DNA of 64,000 nucleotides, from NCBI RefSeq assembly GCF_900078315.1, contig NZ_FKBS01000012.1, positions 103,460-167,459 on the forward strand, given 5' to 3'. The notes beneath the pieces were generated by a model that did not search any database, was not told the origin of the DNA, and worked only from the letters and a program-made list of their open reading frames with translations. This DNA comes from Bordetella ansorpii. Lineage in GTDB: Bacteria; Pseudomonadota; Gammaproteobacteria; Burkholderiales; Burkholderiaceae_B. The translations under genes and the position numbers were made by a program. Shown here piece after piece: positions 47,327-55,832 of this stretch (position 1 is its first letter; each line of letters opens with the position of its first letter).

Positions 47327-49603
47327 ATGGCAACCAAGCTACGTGAAGTCCCCGGCATTCGCCCCTACGATGGTCCCGCCGGCGGGTGGGGCGCACTCAA
47401 GGCCACCGCCCAGGCCGTCTACCAGCAGATGCAGGTGGTCGCGGCGCCCGGGGTGCTGATGCGTACCAACCAGCCCACCGGATTCGACTGCCCGGGCTGC
47501 GCCTGGCCGGACAAGGAACACCACTCGACCTTCCAATTTTGCGAGAACGGCGCCAAGGCGGTCACCTGGGAGGCCACCAGCAAGCGCGTGACGCCCGAGT
47601 TCTTCGCGCGGCACACGGTGACCGAGCTGCTGAAGCTGTCGGATCATCAGTTGGAGGACTTCGGCCGGCTGACGCACCCCATGGTCTATGACGCGGCCAC
47701 CGACAAGTTCCATCCCATCGGCTGGGACGCGGCCTACGCACGCATCGGCCAGGCGTTGCGCGCCCTGGAATCGCCGGACCAGGCGGAGTTCTACGCCTCG
47801 GGCCGCGCCTCGAACGAGGCCGCCTACCTGTTCCAGCTGTTCGCGCGCGAATACGGCACGAACAACTTTCCCGATTGCTCGAACATGTGCCACGAGGCCA
47901 CCAGCGTGGGCTTGCCGCAATCTATCGGCATCGGCAAGGGCACGGTGTCGCTGGACGACTTCGACCATGCCGAACTGATCCTGTCGATCGGCCACAATCC
48001 CGGCACCAACCATCCGCGCATGATGGGCACGCTGCACGAGGCAGCGCGCCGCAAGGTGCCGATCATCGTGTTCAACCCGATGCGCGAGCGGGCGCTGGAA
48101 CGGTTCGCCGATCCGCAGAACATGGTCGAGATGGCGACGTTCCGGTCGACCGATATCGCCTCCACCTATTACCAGGTCAAGGCCGGTGGCGACGCGGCCG
48201 CGCTCAAGGGCATCATGAAGGCGCTGCTGGTGCTGGAAGACGAGCGCGGCGGCGTGCTGGACCATGACTTCATCGCCGAGCATACGTTGGGCTTCGATGC
48301 GCTGGCGGCCGACCTGCAAGCCACCGAATGGTCGGACATCGAGCGGGAAAGCGGCCTGCGCCGCGACGAGCTGGAGCAGGTCGCGGCCATTTATGCGACA
48401 TCCAAGGCGACCATCGTCGCCTATGGCATGGGCATCACCCAGCACAACACCGGCACGGCCAACGTCAAGCTGATCGCCAACCTGCTGCTGTTGCGGGGCA
48501 ATTTCGGCAAGCCCGGTGCGGGCATCTGCCCGCTGCGGGGCCATTCAAACGTGCAGGGCAACCGCACCGTCGGCATCACCGAAAAGCCGACCGAGAGTTT
48601 CCTCAAGCGCATCGAAGAGGTGTTCGGTTTCACGCCGCCGCGCGGCCATGGGCACGATGCGGTCAAGGCCATGGATGCCATGGTCGAGGGCAAGGCGCGG
48701 GCGCTGATCTGCCTGGGCGGCAACATTGCCGTGGCGCTGCCGGATCCCGAGCTGTGCTTCACGGCGATGAAGCAGTTGGCACTCAGCGTGCACCTGGGCA
48801 CCAAGCTCAATCGTTCCCATCTGCTGGTGGGCCAGGAGACCTTCCTGCTGCCCGTGCTGGGACGCACCGAAGTGGACAGGCAGGCCAGCGGGCCGCAGTT
48901 CGTGACAGTGGAGGACTCGATGTCCATGGTCCACGCATCGGCGGGCAAGCTCGAGCCGGCGTCGGCGTTCCTGCGCTCGGAGACGGCCATCGTCGCCGGC
49001 ATGGCCCGTGCGGCGTTGCCCGAAAGCCAGGTGGATTGGCTGGGATTGGCGACCGATTACGACCGGATCCGCGACCTGATCGAACGCACCATCCCCGGCT
49101 TCGACGACTACAACCGGCGCGTGCGCGTGCCCGGCGGTTTCCGCATGCCGCTGCCGCCGACCGAGCGCAAGTGGAACACGCCGTCGGGCAAGGCCATGTT
49201 CTCGGTGTTCGAAGGCGTGCGCGAGCGCTACGAACCCTGGCCCGACGACGTGCTGCGCCTGGTGACGATCCGCAGCCACGACCAGTACAACACCACCATC
49301 TATGGCATGGACGACCGCTACCGCGGCGTGTTCGGCCGCCGCGACGTGCTGTTCATGCACGAGGATGACCTGGCGGCCCATGGGCTGGAGCATGGCGACA
49401 AGGTGGATATCGAGACGGCCTCGGGCAAGCGCCGGTTGCGGATGGAGAACATCACGGCGATCCAGTACAGCATCGCGCGGGGATCGGTGGCCGCCTACTA
49501 TCCCGAGGCCAACGTGCTGGTGCCGCTGGACTACATCGACCAGGACAGCGGCACGCCGTCGTACAAGTCGATTCCGGTGCGGATCCGCAAGTCCGGTACG
49601 TAA
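47327..49603 (+). CDS. ydeP: YdeP/FdhF-family molybdopterin oxidoreductase
   Basis: 758 aa (E. coli YdeP 759), a formate-dehydrogenase-alpha-like protein that binds bis-MGD. It has TNQPTGFDCPGCAWPD with Cys55 and Cys58 but no further N-terminal Cys pair, as in YdeP, where the usual 4Fe-4S site is altered. HPIGWDAAYARIGQALR, YASGRASNEAAYLFQLFAREYGTNN split by NFPDCSNMCHEATSVGL, LSIGHNPGTNHPRMMG and the C-terminal IRSHDQYNTTIYGMDDRYRG and IARGSVAAYYPEANVLVPLD are family landmarks. The electron acceptor and true substrate are unknown; a formate dehydrogenase role is not established for YdeP. Regulated, by position, by the LysR upstream. Confidence 0.9.
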   Translation: MATKLREVPGIRPYDGPAGGWGALKATAQAVYQQMQVVAAPGVLMRTNQPTGFDCPGCAWPDKEHHSTFQFCENGAKAVTWEATSKRVTPEFFARHTVTELLKLSDHQLEDFGRLTHPMVYDAATDKFHPIGWDAAYARIGQALRALESPDQAEFYASGRASNEAAYLFQLFAREYGTNNFPDCSNMCHEATSVGLPQSIGIGKGTVSLDDFDHAELILSIGHNPGTNHPRMMGTLHEAARRKVPIIVFNPMRERALERFADPQNMVEMATFRSTDIASTYYQVKAGGDAAALKGIMKALLVLEDERGGVLDHDFIAEHTLGFDALAADLQATEWSDIERESGLRRDELEQVAAIYATSKATIVAYGMGITQHNTGTANVKLIANLLLLRGNFGKPGAGICPLRGHSNVQGNRTVGITEKPTESFLKRIEEVFGFTPPRGHGHDAVKAMDAMVEGKARALICLGGNIAVALPDPELCFTAMKQLALSVHLGTKLNRSHLLVGQETFLLPVLGRTEVDRQASGPQFVTVEDSMSMVHASAGKLEPASAFLRSETAIVAGMARAALPESQVDWLGLATDYDRIRDLIERTIPGFDDYNRRVRVPGGFRMPLPPTERKWNTPSGKAMFSVFEGVRERYEPWPDDVLRLVTIRSHDQYNTTIYGMDDRYRGVFGRRDVLFMHEDDLAAHGLEHGDKVDIETASGKRRLRMENITAIQYSIARGSVAAYYPEANVLVPLDYIDQDSGTPSYKSIPVRIRKSGT

Positions 49604-49707
49604 CACGTTTGCCGATCGCGCAGGGCAATGGTCAAGGCGGCCCCTGGGCGGCGCCGCTTGGCAGGGATGCGCTCAGGCACTGCGCTTGGATACTCGGATT
49701 TCTTGTG

Positions 49708-50604
49708 TCAGGCTGACAGAAGCGGGCGTGCACACGTCGCCGCAGCGTCCAGATAGCGGCGCGCGATGCCAGGAATGGCGAGTTGGCTGGCCACGGTGTT
49801 GTCGACGAAGCGGCTCATTTCCCGGATGAAAGTCGTCTCGGCATCGGGGGAGGCCAAATGGTCTACGCGGGCCTGTAATGTCTGCCGGAAGGCGGCCGGC
49901 GACAGCCGATAGTCGGCCAGCTTGGCGGCGACCAGCGCGGGATCGAGGGCGACGGCGCGGTCGCGCAGAAATTTCAGGTCCCACACGTCGCGTGCCTTCA
50001 AATAAGGGCGTGCGCCCAGCGCGACCAATTTGTCAGCCAGGATTTCGGGCAATGTCTCCACGACGACCAGCATCTGGCGTAGCGGACCGGGCAGGTGGTC
50101 GTAGTTCACGGCCACGGGCATGAGGTCGCGCGTATGCGCGGGCACGCTGGCGACTTCGATATGGATGATCTGGCGTTGACCTGCGCTGGGATCGGGTTGT
50201 GGAATCTGCACACGGGCACGCCAGCGTGCGACGGCCACCTCTTCAGGCGCGGCAGGTTGGCCGTTGGCGTCCAGGCGTTCGCGCGATTTCGGGGGGCTGA
50301 CGTCGACCTCCAGCCCGTAAGCCTCGCCAATTTCCCGTTGCAGCATGTCGCTGAAGGGGGCCATTTCAGCCGGGTCGAAATCCGCTCCCCCGACGAAGTC
50401 CAGATCCTCGGAATAACGATTGCCTTGATAGCACAATCGCAGCGACGTGCCTCCCTGAAACGTCAGGAGAGCGGCCGCGCCGCTCTGATTCAGGGCAAAC
50501 AGGATTTCGTAATGCAGGATCTCCTTGATGATCGTGGCGACCGGTACGCGGCGCTGCGTGGCGTAGCGGCCAGCCAAGGCCAGTAGATCGTTGCGCGTGC
50601 GCAT
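49708..50604 (-). CDS. abiEii: AbiEii/AbiGii-family nucleotidyltransferase toxin
   Basis: 298 aa from MRTRNDLLALAGRYATQRR; ATG 50604 with AGGAG upstream and located 26 bp after the antitoxin. Nucleotidyltransferase motifs FQGGTSLRLCY (GGTS at 51-54) and RYSEDLDFVGG (65-70) hold the catalytic Ser/Asp pattern, and the third motif is LKARDVWDLKFL (202-213). The family blocks growth, probably by modifying tRNA or another nucleotide-using target, and acts in type IV toxin-antitoxin and phage abortive infection. The 112-codon upstream extension is a shadow of abiEi. Confidence 0.9.
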   Translation of the reverse strand: MRTRNDLLALAGRYATQRRVPVATIIKEILHYEILFALNQSGAAALLTFQGGTSLRLCYQGNRYSEDLDFVGGADFDPAEMAPFSDMLQREIGEAYGLEVDVSPPKSRERLDANGQPAAPEEVAVARWRARVQIPQPDPSAGQRQIIHIEVASVPAHTRDLMPVAVNYDHLPGPLRQMLVVVETLPEILADKLVALGARPYLKARDVWDLKFLRDRAVALDPALVAAKLADYRLSPAAFRQTLQARVDHLASPDAETTFIREMSRFVDNTVASQLAIPGIARRYLDAAATCARPLLSA

Positions 50605-50630
50605 GGGTTCTCCTGAGGTCAGACGATGCA

Positions 50631-51167
50631 CTACCCGACGCGAGCAACAAAGGTTGGGTCGACCAGGTCGAGATTGCGGCGGCTGCGGCGCAGGTCGCGC
50701 CATGCCTGTTCGGGCGTGGCGACCCAGAGTGTACGGGCAGCTTGCCAGGAAAGGTTCGGTTGCAGCTTGTCCGGCGCCTGGGTGGTGTGGGTGAATTCGA
50801 TAGTGCCGTAGGGCGTGTCGAAAACCTGGCTGCGTCCGGTAGTGATGAGGGTCAGCCGCGACGGGATCTGAGATAGCAAGCCGGACTCGCTCAGTACCGA
50901 TTCCAGGCTCAGGTAGTTCAGATCCCAGGGCCGCAGCCAAGGTACCAGTGCGCTGAGCAGATCGGCGGGAAGGCTCTGCGCGTGCGGGTTGATGTACAGG
51001 CCGCGCGCGATGCGCGCGACCAGGCCGTGGGCCTGGTGGGCGGCCAGGGCCTTGGCGCGGGCGCGGTCGTTACCGGGGAACAGCAGCTTCAGCGTGGTGG
51101 CCGTATAGGCCCAGAAGCCACGTTCGTCCCAGCGATTGAAAGTAGTGAGCAGGTCTTGGACGCGCAT
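50631..51167 (-). CDS. abiEi: AbiEi-family antitoxin and autorepressor
   Basis: 178 aa. N-terminal winged-helix part (VQDLLTTFNRWDERGFWAY...LVARIARGLYINPHAQ) typical of AbiEi (R-x-xRGLYxxP), then YLSLESVLSESGLLSQIPSRLTLITTGRSQ, the AbiEi core (YLSLxSALxxxGL), and a C-terminal PEQAWRDLRR segment. In characterised systems AbiEi neutralises AbiEii without tight binding and represses its own operon by binding inverted repeats. A promoter overlapping such repeats lies upstream at 51204-51261. Confidence 0.88.
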   Translation of the reverse strand: MRVQDLLTTFNRWDERGFWAYTATTLKLLFPGNDRARAKALAAHQAHGLVARIARGLYINPHAQSLPADLLSALVPWLRPWDLNYLSLESVLSESGLLSQIPSRLTLITTGRSQVFDTPYGTIEFTHTTQAPDKLQPNLSWQAARTLWVATPEQAWRDLRRSRRNLDLVDPTFVARVG

Positions 51168-51203
51168 GGGTAGCCATCATGATGCATGGGCATCTATGAC
51201 GGC

Positions 51204-51232
51204 ATTTTAGGCATCCCTGCTTTTGCTGTACA
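51204..51232 (-). promoter_or_regulatory. Promoter of the abiE operon
   Basis: On the minus strand, TGTACA (-35, 51227-51232), exactly 17 bp, TAAAAT (-10, 51204-51209). The start of transcription would fall about 30 bp before the abiEi ATG. Confidence 0.55.
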
Positions 51233-51261
51233 GAAAAGGAACCTGGAAGTACAGTTTCTGT
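51226..51261. promoter_or_regulatory. Two inverted repeats overlapping the abiE promoter, candidate AbiEi operators
   Basis: CTGTACAG at 51226-51233 sits inside TTTT...AAAA flanks and covers the -35. A second site, ACAG-TTT-CTGT at 51251-51261, is 25 bp away. Both share the half-site ACAG/CTGT, which suggests one protein binding both. Confidence 0.45.
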
Positions 51262-51274
51262 GTAGTCAGGGGAC

Positions 51275-52015
51275 TCAGGCCAGGACCACGCCGGGTCGGC
51301 AATGCGCGATGGCGGCCAGGGCCAGGGCATCGATCGAGTCCGACAGCGGACCCAGGCCGGCGCGCAGCGCATGCGGGATGGCCAGCGGCAGTTCCGTGCA
51401 GCCCAGCACCACGGCGTCGGCGCCACGATCACGCAGAATGTTCACGCAACGCACGGCCGGTTCGATGGACGCTTCCATCCGGCCCGCCTTGACCGCGCGG
51501 ATCGCGCCCATGCATTCCACTTCGACTTCTTCATCCGTCGGCACGATGCATTCGTAGCCGGCGGCTTCCAGGTGGCGCTGGTACAGGCCCAGCGCCAGCG
51601 TGGCGGTGGTGCCCATCAGGCCGATGCGGCCGCGGGGCACACCCTGGCGCACCAGGTCGTCGACCACCGATTGCACAATGTGCAGCACGGGCACCGACGC
51701 GGCGGCGGCCAGTTCGTCGTACCAGAGGTGCGCGGTGTTGCACGGAATGGCAATGACCTGCGAGCCCGCGGCTTCCAGGAAGCGGATACCTGCCTGCATG
51801 GCCGGCAGCGGGCTCGGACCGCCCGCCATGTGGGCGGTGCTGCGGTCCGGGATGCGCGGGTCGTTGCGCAGGATGACGGGGATGTGGGCCTGGTCGTTGG
51901 ACGCGGGGGTCAGCGCCGCCACGCGCAGTGCGAACTGCGCGCCGGCCAGCGGGCCCATGCCGCCCAGGACGCCGAGATAGCCCTCGGAGGCGTTGTCGAA
52001 GATCGGTGCGTTCAT
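51275..52015 (-). CDS. Aspartate/glutamate racemase family protein
   Basis: 246 aa cofactor-independent racemase. GVLGGMGPLAGAQF is the N-terminal signature, and the two catalytic cysteines are in IPCNTAHLWYDEL and VLGCTELPLAI. It follows the D-acylamino-acid deacylase by 31 bp and likely converts the liberated D-amino acid to the L form. Exact substrate (Asp, Glu or broader) is not determinable from the motif. Confidence 0.9.
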   Translation of the reverse strand: MNAPIFDNASEGYLGVLGGMGPLAGAQFALRVAALTPASNDQAHIPVILRNDPRIPDRSTAHMAGGPSPLPAMQAGIRFLEAAGSQVIAIPCNTAHLWYDELAAAASVPVLHIVQSVVDDLVRQGVPRGRIGLMGTTATLALGLYQRHLEAAGYECIVPTDEEVEVECMGAIRAVKAGRMEASIEPAVRCVNILRDRGADAVVLGCTELPLAIPHALRAGLGPLSDSIDALALAAIAHCRPGVVLA

Positions 52016-52046
52016 AAGGGCGGTGATTTTACGCCTGTGCCTGCGT

Positions 52047-53495
52047 CTACGCCTGCGCCGTGGCGCGCGTCAGCACCTGGCCAGGCCTCGCGGCGCCCGT
52101 CGACTGGCCGTCCCAGACCTGCTGGCCGTTGACCCATACCGCGCCGATGCCGCGGCTGGCCTGCACCGGCGCCTCGAACGTGGCGGCGTCGGTGACGCGC
52201 TCGGGATCCAGCAGCACCAGGTCGGCCTGGTAGCCTTCGCGCAGCAGGCCGCGCTGCGCCAGGCCGTATTGTTCGGCGGCCAGGCCGGTCATCTTGTGGA
52301 TGGCCTGTTCGAGCGTCAGCAGCTTCTGTTCGCGCACCATGCTGCCCAGCACGCGGGTGAAGGTGCCCCACTGGCGGGGGTGCGGATGCGGATCGAAGGG
52401 CAGGCCGTCGGAGCCGACCATCGTCAGCGGATGCTGGAAGATGCGGTTGACGTCGTCCTGGCTCATCAGGAAATAGATGGCGCCGGCGGGCGTCAGGCGC
52501 GCAAGCGTGGCTTCGTCGTCCAGGCCCAGTTCGGCCATCACGTCGGCGAAGTCGCGGCCGGTGGCCTCGGGATAGCCCTTGGACCACGTCACCATCGTGC
52601 GGCTGGCCAGGCGGACACGGTCCAGGCGCAGCATGGTCGAGGTGGCGGGATAGGGATGGCAATCCAGGCACACGGACTGGTTCGCGGCGGCGCGGGTGAT
52701 GATGTCCAGCGTTTCGCGCGACCGGCCATGGTTGCGTTCGCCAGCCAGCTTGTGGTGCGAGAACACCACGCGGCAGTCCAGGGCGCGGCCGATCTCCAGC
52801 GCCTCTTCGACGGCGGGGACGATCTGGTCGCTTTCGTCGCGCAGATGGGTGGCGTAGATGCCCTTGACGCCGCGCAGCGGTTGTCCGACGTCGATGATTT
52901 CATCCGTCGGGGCGGCGGCCGCCGGCGGATAGAAGGTGCCGGTGGACATGCCGAAGGCGCCGGCCTGCAGGGCGTCATCCAGCAGTTGGCGCATGGCGAT
53001 GCGCTCGGCCTCGTCGGCGGCGCGGCCGGTATCGCTCATGGCGGCCACGCGCAGCGTGGTGTGGCCGACCAGGGGAATGACGTTGACGGCGGCCGGGGTG
53101 GCGCGCAGCGCGTCCATCCAGTCGCCGAAGGTCTTGAAGCGGAACAGCTCGGCGGGGCCGAGCAAGTCCAGGGGCTGGGGCACCGGCGCCGTCACGGCGG
53201 GCGCCAGGCTGATGCCGCAGTTGCCGGTCACCACGGTGGTGATGCCCTGCGACACCTTGGGCAGCATGTCGGGATGCGCCAGCAGGTAGCCGTCATCGTG
53301 GGTGTGCGAATCGATGAAACCGGGCGCGAGCACTTGCCCGCTTCCATCGATCACCGGCACGTCCGGCGGTAAGTCGAACGTGCCGATACGGACGATGCGT
53401 CCGTTCGACACGGCCAGGTCGGCCCGGCGCGCGGGGGCGCCGGTGCCGTCGACCAGCATGGCGCCGGTCACGATGAAGTCTGCCTCCAGCCGCAT
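52047..53495 (-). CDS. N-acyl-D-amino-acid deacylase (amidohydrolase)
   Basis: Zinc amidohydrolase of 482 aa, the usual length of D-aminoacylases. N-terminal beta segment DFIVTGAMLVDGTGAPARRADLA, metal motif APGFIDSHTHDDGYLL, GITTVVTGNCGISLAP (family GNCG with the bridging Cys), ATHLRDES and VFSHHKLAGERNHGRS (metal His region), and MVGSDGLPF with the catalytic Asp. It hydrolyses N-acyl-D-amino acids to D-amino acid plus carboxylate. Middle gene of the Bug, deacylase, racemase unit; 16 bp after the Bug gene. Confidence 0.92.
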   Translation of the reverse strand: MRLEADFIVTGAMLVDGTGAPARRADLAVSNGRIVRIGTFDLPPDVPVIDGSGQVLAPGFIDSHTHDDGYLLAHPDMLPKVSQGITTVVTGNCGISLAPAVTAPVPQPLDLLGPAELFRFKTFGDWMDALRATPAAVNVIPLVGHTTLRVAAMSDTGRAADEAERIAMRQLLDDALQAGAFGMSTGTFYPPAAAAPTDEIIDVGQPLRGVKGIYATHLRDESDQIVPAVEEALEIGRALDCRVVFSHHKLAGERNHGRSRETLDIITRAAANQSVCLDCHPYPATSTMLRLDRVRLASRTMVTWSKGYPEATGRDFADVMAELGLDDEATLARLTPAGAIYFLMSQDDVNRIFQHPLTMVGSDGLPFDPHPHPRQWGTFTRVLGSMVREQKLLTLEQAIHKMTGLAAEQYGLAQRGLLREGYQADLVLLDPERVTDAATFEAPVQASRGIGAVWVNGQQVWDGQSTGAARPGQVLTRATAQA

Positions 53496-53511
53496 GGTCT
53501 TCTTGCGTCCC

Positions 53512-54498
53512 TTAGTCCAGCTTTTCGATCTTGGCTTCGTCGATGATGCGCGCCCACTTGGCGGTTTCGTCGTTCATCAGCTTGGCGAACTGTTCCGGCG
53601 TGCCGCCGGCGGGTTCGGCGCCCAGGGCTTCCAGGCCGTCGATCACGGTCTTTTCCTTCAGGGCGTTCTGCATGGCGGTGTTCAGCGTGGCGATGCGGTC
53701 GGCCGGCGTGCCCTTGGGCGCGACGACGCCGCCCCAGGCCACGGTTTCATAGCCCTTCAGGCCGGCTTCGTCCAGGGTCGGCACGTCGGGCAGCAGGGCC
53801 AGGCGCTTCAGGCTGCTGACGCCCAGGGCGCGCAGCTTGCCGCTCTTGACCAGGGGCAGGGCTTCGGACGTGTTCGAGAACATGAAGTCCAGGCGGCCGC
53901 CCATCAGGTCCTGCAGCGCGGCGGGGCCGCCGTTGTACGGAATGAACATGACATCAACCTTGGCCATGCTCTTGAACAGTTCGCCGCCCATGTGGCCGGT
54001 GGTGCCGACGCCCGAGGCGCCGTAGGACATCAAGCCGGGCTTTTCCTTGGCGCGGTCGATCAGGTCCTGCACGCTCTTGACGGGCGAATCCGCCGGCACG
54101 ATCAGCACGTTGTACAGGTTGAACAGGTGGGCGACGGGCGTCAGGTCGGCGTCGACGTCGTACGGCAGCTTCTTGAACAGCGAACGGTTCACGGCCAGCG
54201 TGTTGATGTTGCCGTAGCCGATCGTGTAGCCGTCGGCGGCGGCGCGCCTGATCTGCATGATGCCGATGTTGCCCGCGGCGCCCGGCTTGTTCTCGACCAC
54301 GAAGGTGGCCTTCAGGTCCTTGGACAGCTGGTTGGTGAACAGGCGCGACAGCACGTCGGGCGAGCCGCCGGCAGCCGACGGCACGATGAACGTGACCGGC
54401 TTGCTGGGATAGGCTTCCTGGGCCTGGGCGCCCGTGGCGGCGAGCACCCCGGCGACGGCCAGCGCGGTCAGGCCGCGCTTGAAAAATTGATGCAGCAT
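53512..54498 (-). CDS. Bug-family (TctC-type) periplasmic solute receptor
   Basis: 328 aa with signal peptide MLHQFFKRGLTALAVAGVLA...QAQ, then AYPSKPVTFIVPSAAGGSPD and VVENKPGAAGNIGI, GASGVGTTGHMGGELF, GVVAPKGTPADRIATLN, all Bug landmarks. Start ATG 54498 has GAGGGGAA upstream. First gene of the D-amino-acid unit; it presumably captures the N-acyl-D-amino acid or a related amide. Divergent from the LysR gene. Confidence 0.92.
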   Translation of the reverse strand: MLHQFFKRGLTALAVAGVLAATGAQAQEAYPSKPVTFIVPSAAGGSPDVLSRLFTNQLSKDLKATFVVENKPGAAGNIGIMQIRRAAADGYTIGYGNINTLAVNRSLFKKLPYDVDADLTPVAHLFNLYNVLIVPADSPVKSVQDLIDRAKEKPGLMSYGASGVGTTGHMGGELFKSMAKVDVMFIPYNGGPAALQDLMGGRLDFMFSNTSEALPLVKSGKLRALGVSSLKRLALLPDVPTLDEAGLKGYETVAWGGVVAPKGTPADRIATLNTAMQNALKEKTVIDGLEALGAEPAGGTPEQFAKLMNDETAKWARIIDEAKIEKLD

Positions 54499-54562
54499 GT
54501 GTGCTTCCCCTCAAAAATGTTGCATTGCGAAGAAGCGCAGGTTATCACCCGGTCTGTTTGGC

Positions 54563-54593
54563 CGATTATCGAAAAATGTATAAAACCTATAAT
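54563..54593. promoter_or_regulatory. Divergent control region: CGATTATCG dyad and TATAAT box
   Basis: A 9-bp dyad CGAT-T-ATCG (54563-54571) is followed by TATAAT at 54588-54593, a perfect plus-strand -10 for the LysR gene. TTATC recurs at 54542, 54566 and 54601. This 130-bp gap is where a LysR protein would bind to control itself and the minus-strand operon. Confidence 0.45.
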
Positions 54594-54628
54594 CCCGGGT
54601 TATCGATGCAATCAAAAGGAAATCAGGG

Positions 54629-55561
54629 ATGGATGCGCTGGACGAGCCGCGTGACGAGGATGGATCGGCCGCGCGGCCGCTGAATCTGCGCCAGCTCGAA
54701 GTGTTCCGCGCCATCATGATGGCCGGCTCGATCAGTGCGGCGGGCAGGGCGCTGCATGTGTCCCAGCCCGCGCTCAGCCGCGTGCTGGCGCTGACCGAAA
54801 GCCGCCTGGGCTATCCCTTGTTCGAGCGCGTGCGCGGCAGGCTGTCGCCTACGCCCGAAGCGCGCCGCCTGTTCGCGGAGGTCGAGCAGGTATATGGGGG
54901 CATCCAGCGCGTGAATGACCTCGCCGCCAATCTGGGCCGCAAGGGCGCGGGCATGTTGCGGGTGGTGACCAGCGCCAGCTATGGCCAGCGGCTGGTGCCC
55001 CAGGCGCTGGCGCGGCTCTTGGCGCGCAATCCGCGGGCGCGGGTGGATTTCCGCAGCGCCACCTACGACGAACTGGTGGGCTATTTTCTGACGGGCCAGG
55101 CCGACCTGTCGATTTCGATGTCGCCGCCCGACCATCCCAGCCTCGATTCCGAGAAACTGGGCGAGCATGCGCTGGTATGTATCGTCCCGCCCGACCATCC
55201 CCTGGCGAAACACGACGTGATCCGGCCCGAGGATTTCACCTCGGGTGCGTGGATCGGTTATCCGCCCGGCACGCCGCTGGGCACCGCGTTGCGGTCGTTC
55301 TTCGGCGGGGAGCCTGTCATGCCGGCCGCCATCGAGGTGCATTCGCCCGTATCGGCCCTGGCCTGCGTACAGCAGGGGATCGGGCCGGCCATGGTGGACA
55401 GCACCTCGCTGGCCAAGATGCCGGCCGAAGTCACCGTGCGGCCGATCGAACCCACCGTGTCCGCGCCCGTCTGGGCCACCCAGTCGAATCTGACGCCGCT
55501 GCCCCTGCTGGGACGTCGCTTCCTGGACGCCTTGCGCGCGGTGCTGGCCAAGCCCGCCTGA
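54629..55561 (+). CDS. LysR-family regulator of the D-amino-acid cluster
   Basis: 310 aa. HTH at about 20-50 (LRQLEVFRAIMMAGSISAAGRALHV split across SQPALSRVLALTESRLGYPLF). The effector domain from about 100 (GMLRVVTSASYGQRLVPQAL) has the periplasmic-binding-like fold, with DLSISMSPPDHPSL and EVHSPVSALACVQQGIG. Divergent from the Bug-deacylase-racemase unit and upstream of the N-carbamoyl-D-amino-acid hydrolase, so it probably controls both. Confidence 0.9.
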   Translation: MDALDEPRDEDGSAARPLNLRQLEVFRAIMMAGSISAAGRALHVSQPALSRVLALTESRLGYPLFERVRGRLSPTPEARRLFAEVEQVYGGIQRVNDLAANLGRKGAGMLRVVTSASYGQRLVPQALARLLARNPRARVDFRSATYDELVGYFLTGQADLSISMSPPDHPSLDSEKLGEHALVCIVPPDHPLAKHDVIRPEDFTSGAWIGYPPGTPLGTALRSFFGGEPVMPAAIEVHSPVSALACVQQGIGPAMVDSTSLAKMPAEVTVRPIEPTVSAPVWATQSNLTPLPLLGRRFLDALRAVLAKPA

Positions 55562-55595
55562 AAACGCGCGTCTTCGCCGCCAATACGGTTTTTTG

Positions 55596-55616
55596 CCGCC
55601 GCCGTTTGCGCGGCGG
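55596..55616 (+). terminator. Hairpin after the LysR gene
   Basis: CCGCCGC, loop CGTTTGC, GCGGCGG: seven perfect GC pairs, 35 bp past the stop, followed by TAAACCTTTTG. Weak T tract. Confidence 0.35.
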
Positions 55617-55832
55617 TAAACCTTTTGTCATCTCCCGCATCCAATTCCCGGCCGGTTCCGTATCTGGGACCAGGCTGGCGAATAGCCATCGAATTTTGTG
55701 GGTATTGCATAACCTGCCGGTATCGCGGCAGAGAGAGCGGGTTTTCAGAAGGGCGCGGCCGGGGTTTTACGGCGGCCGCGACACTTGGCATGCTGCGCGC
55801 TTGCCGAGATAACGCACTCAAGGGAGAACGAG

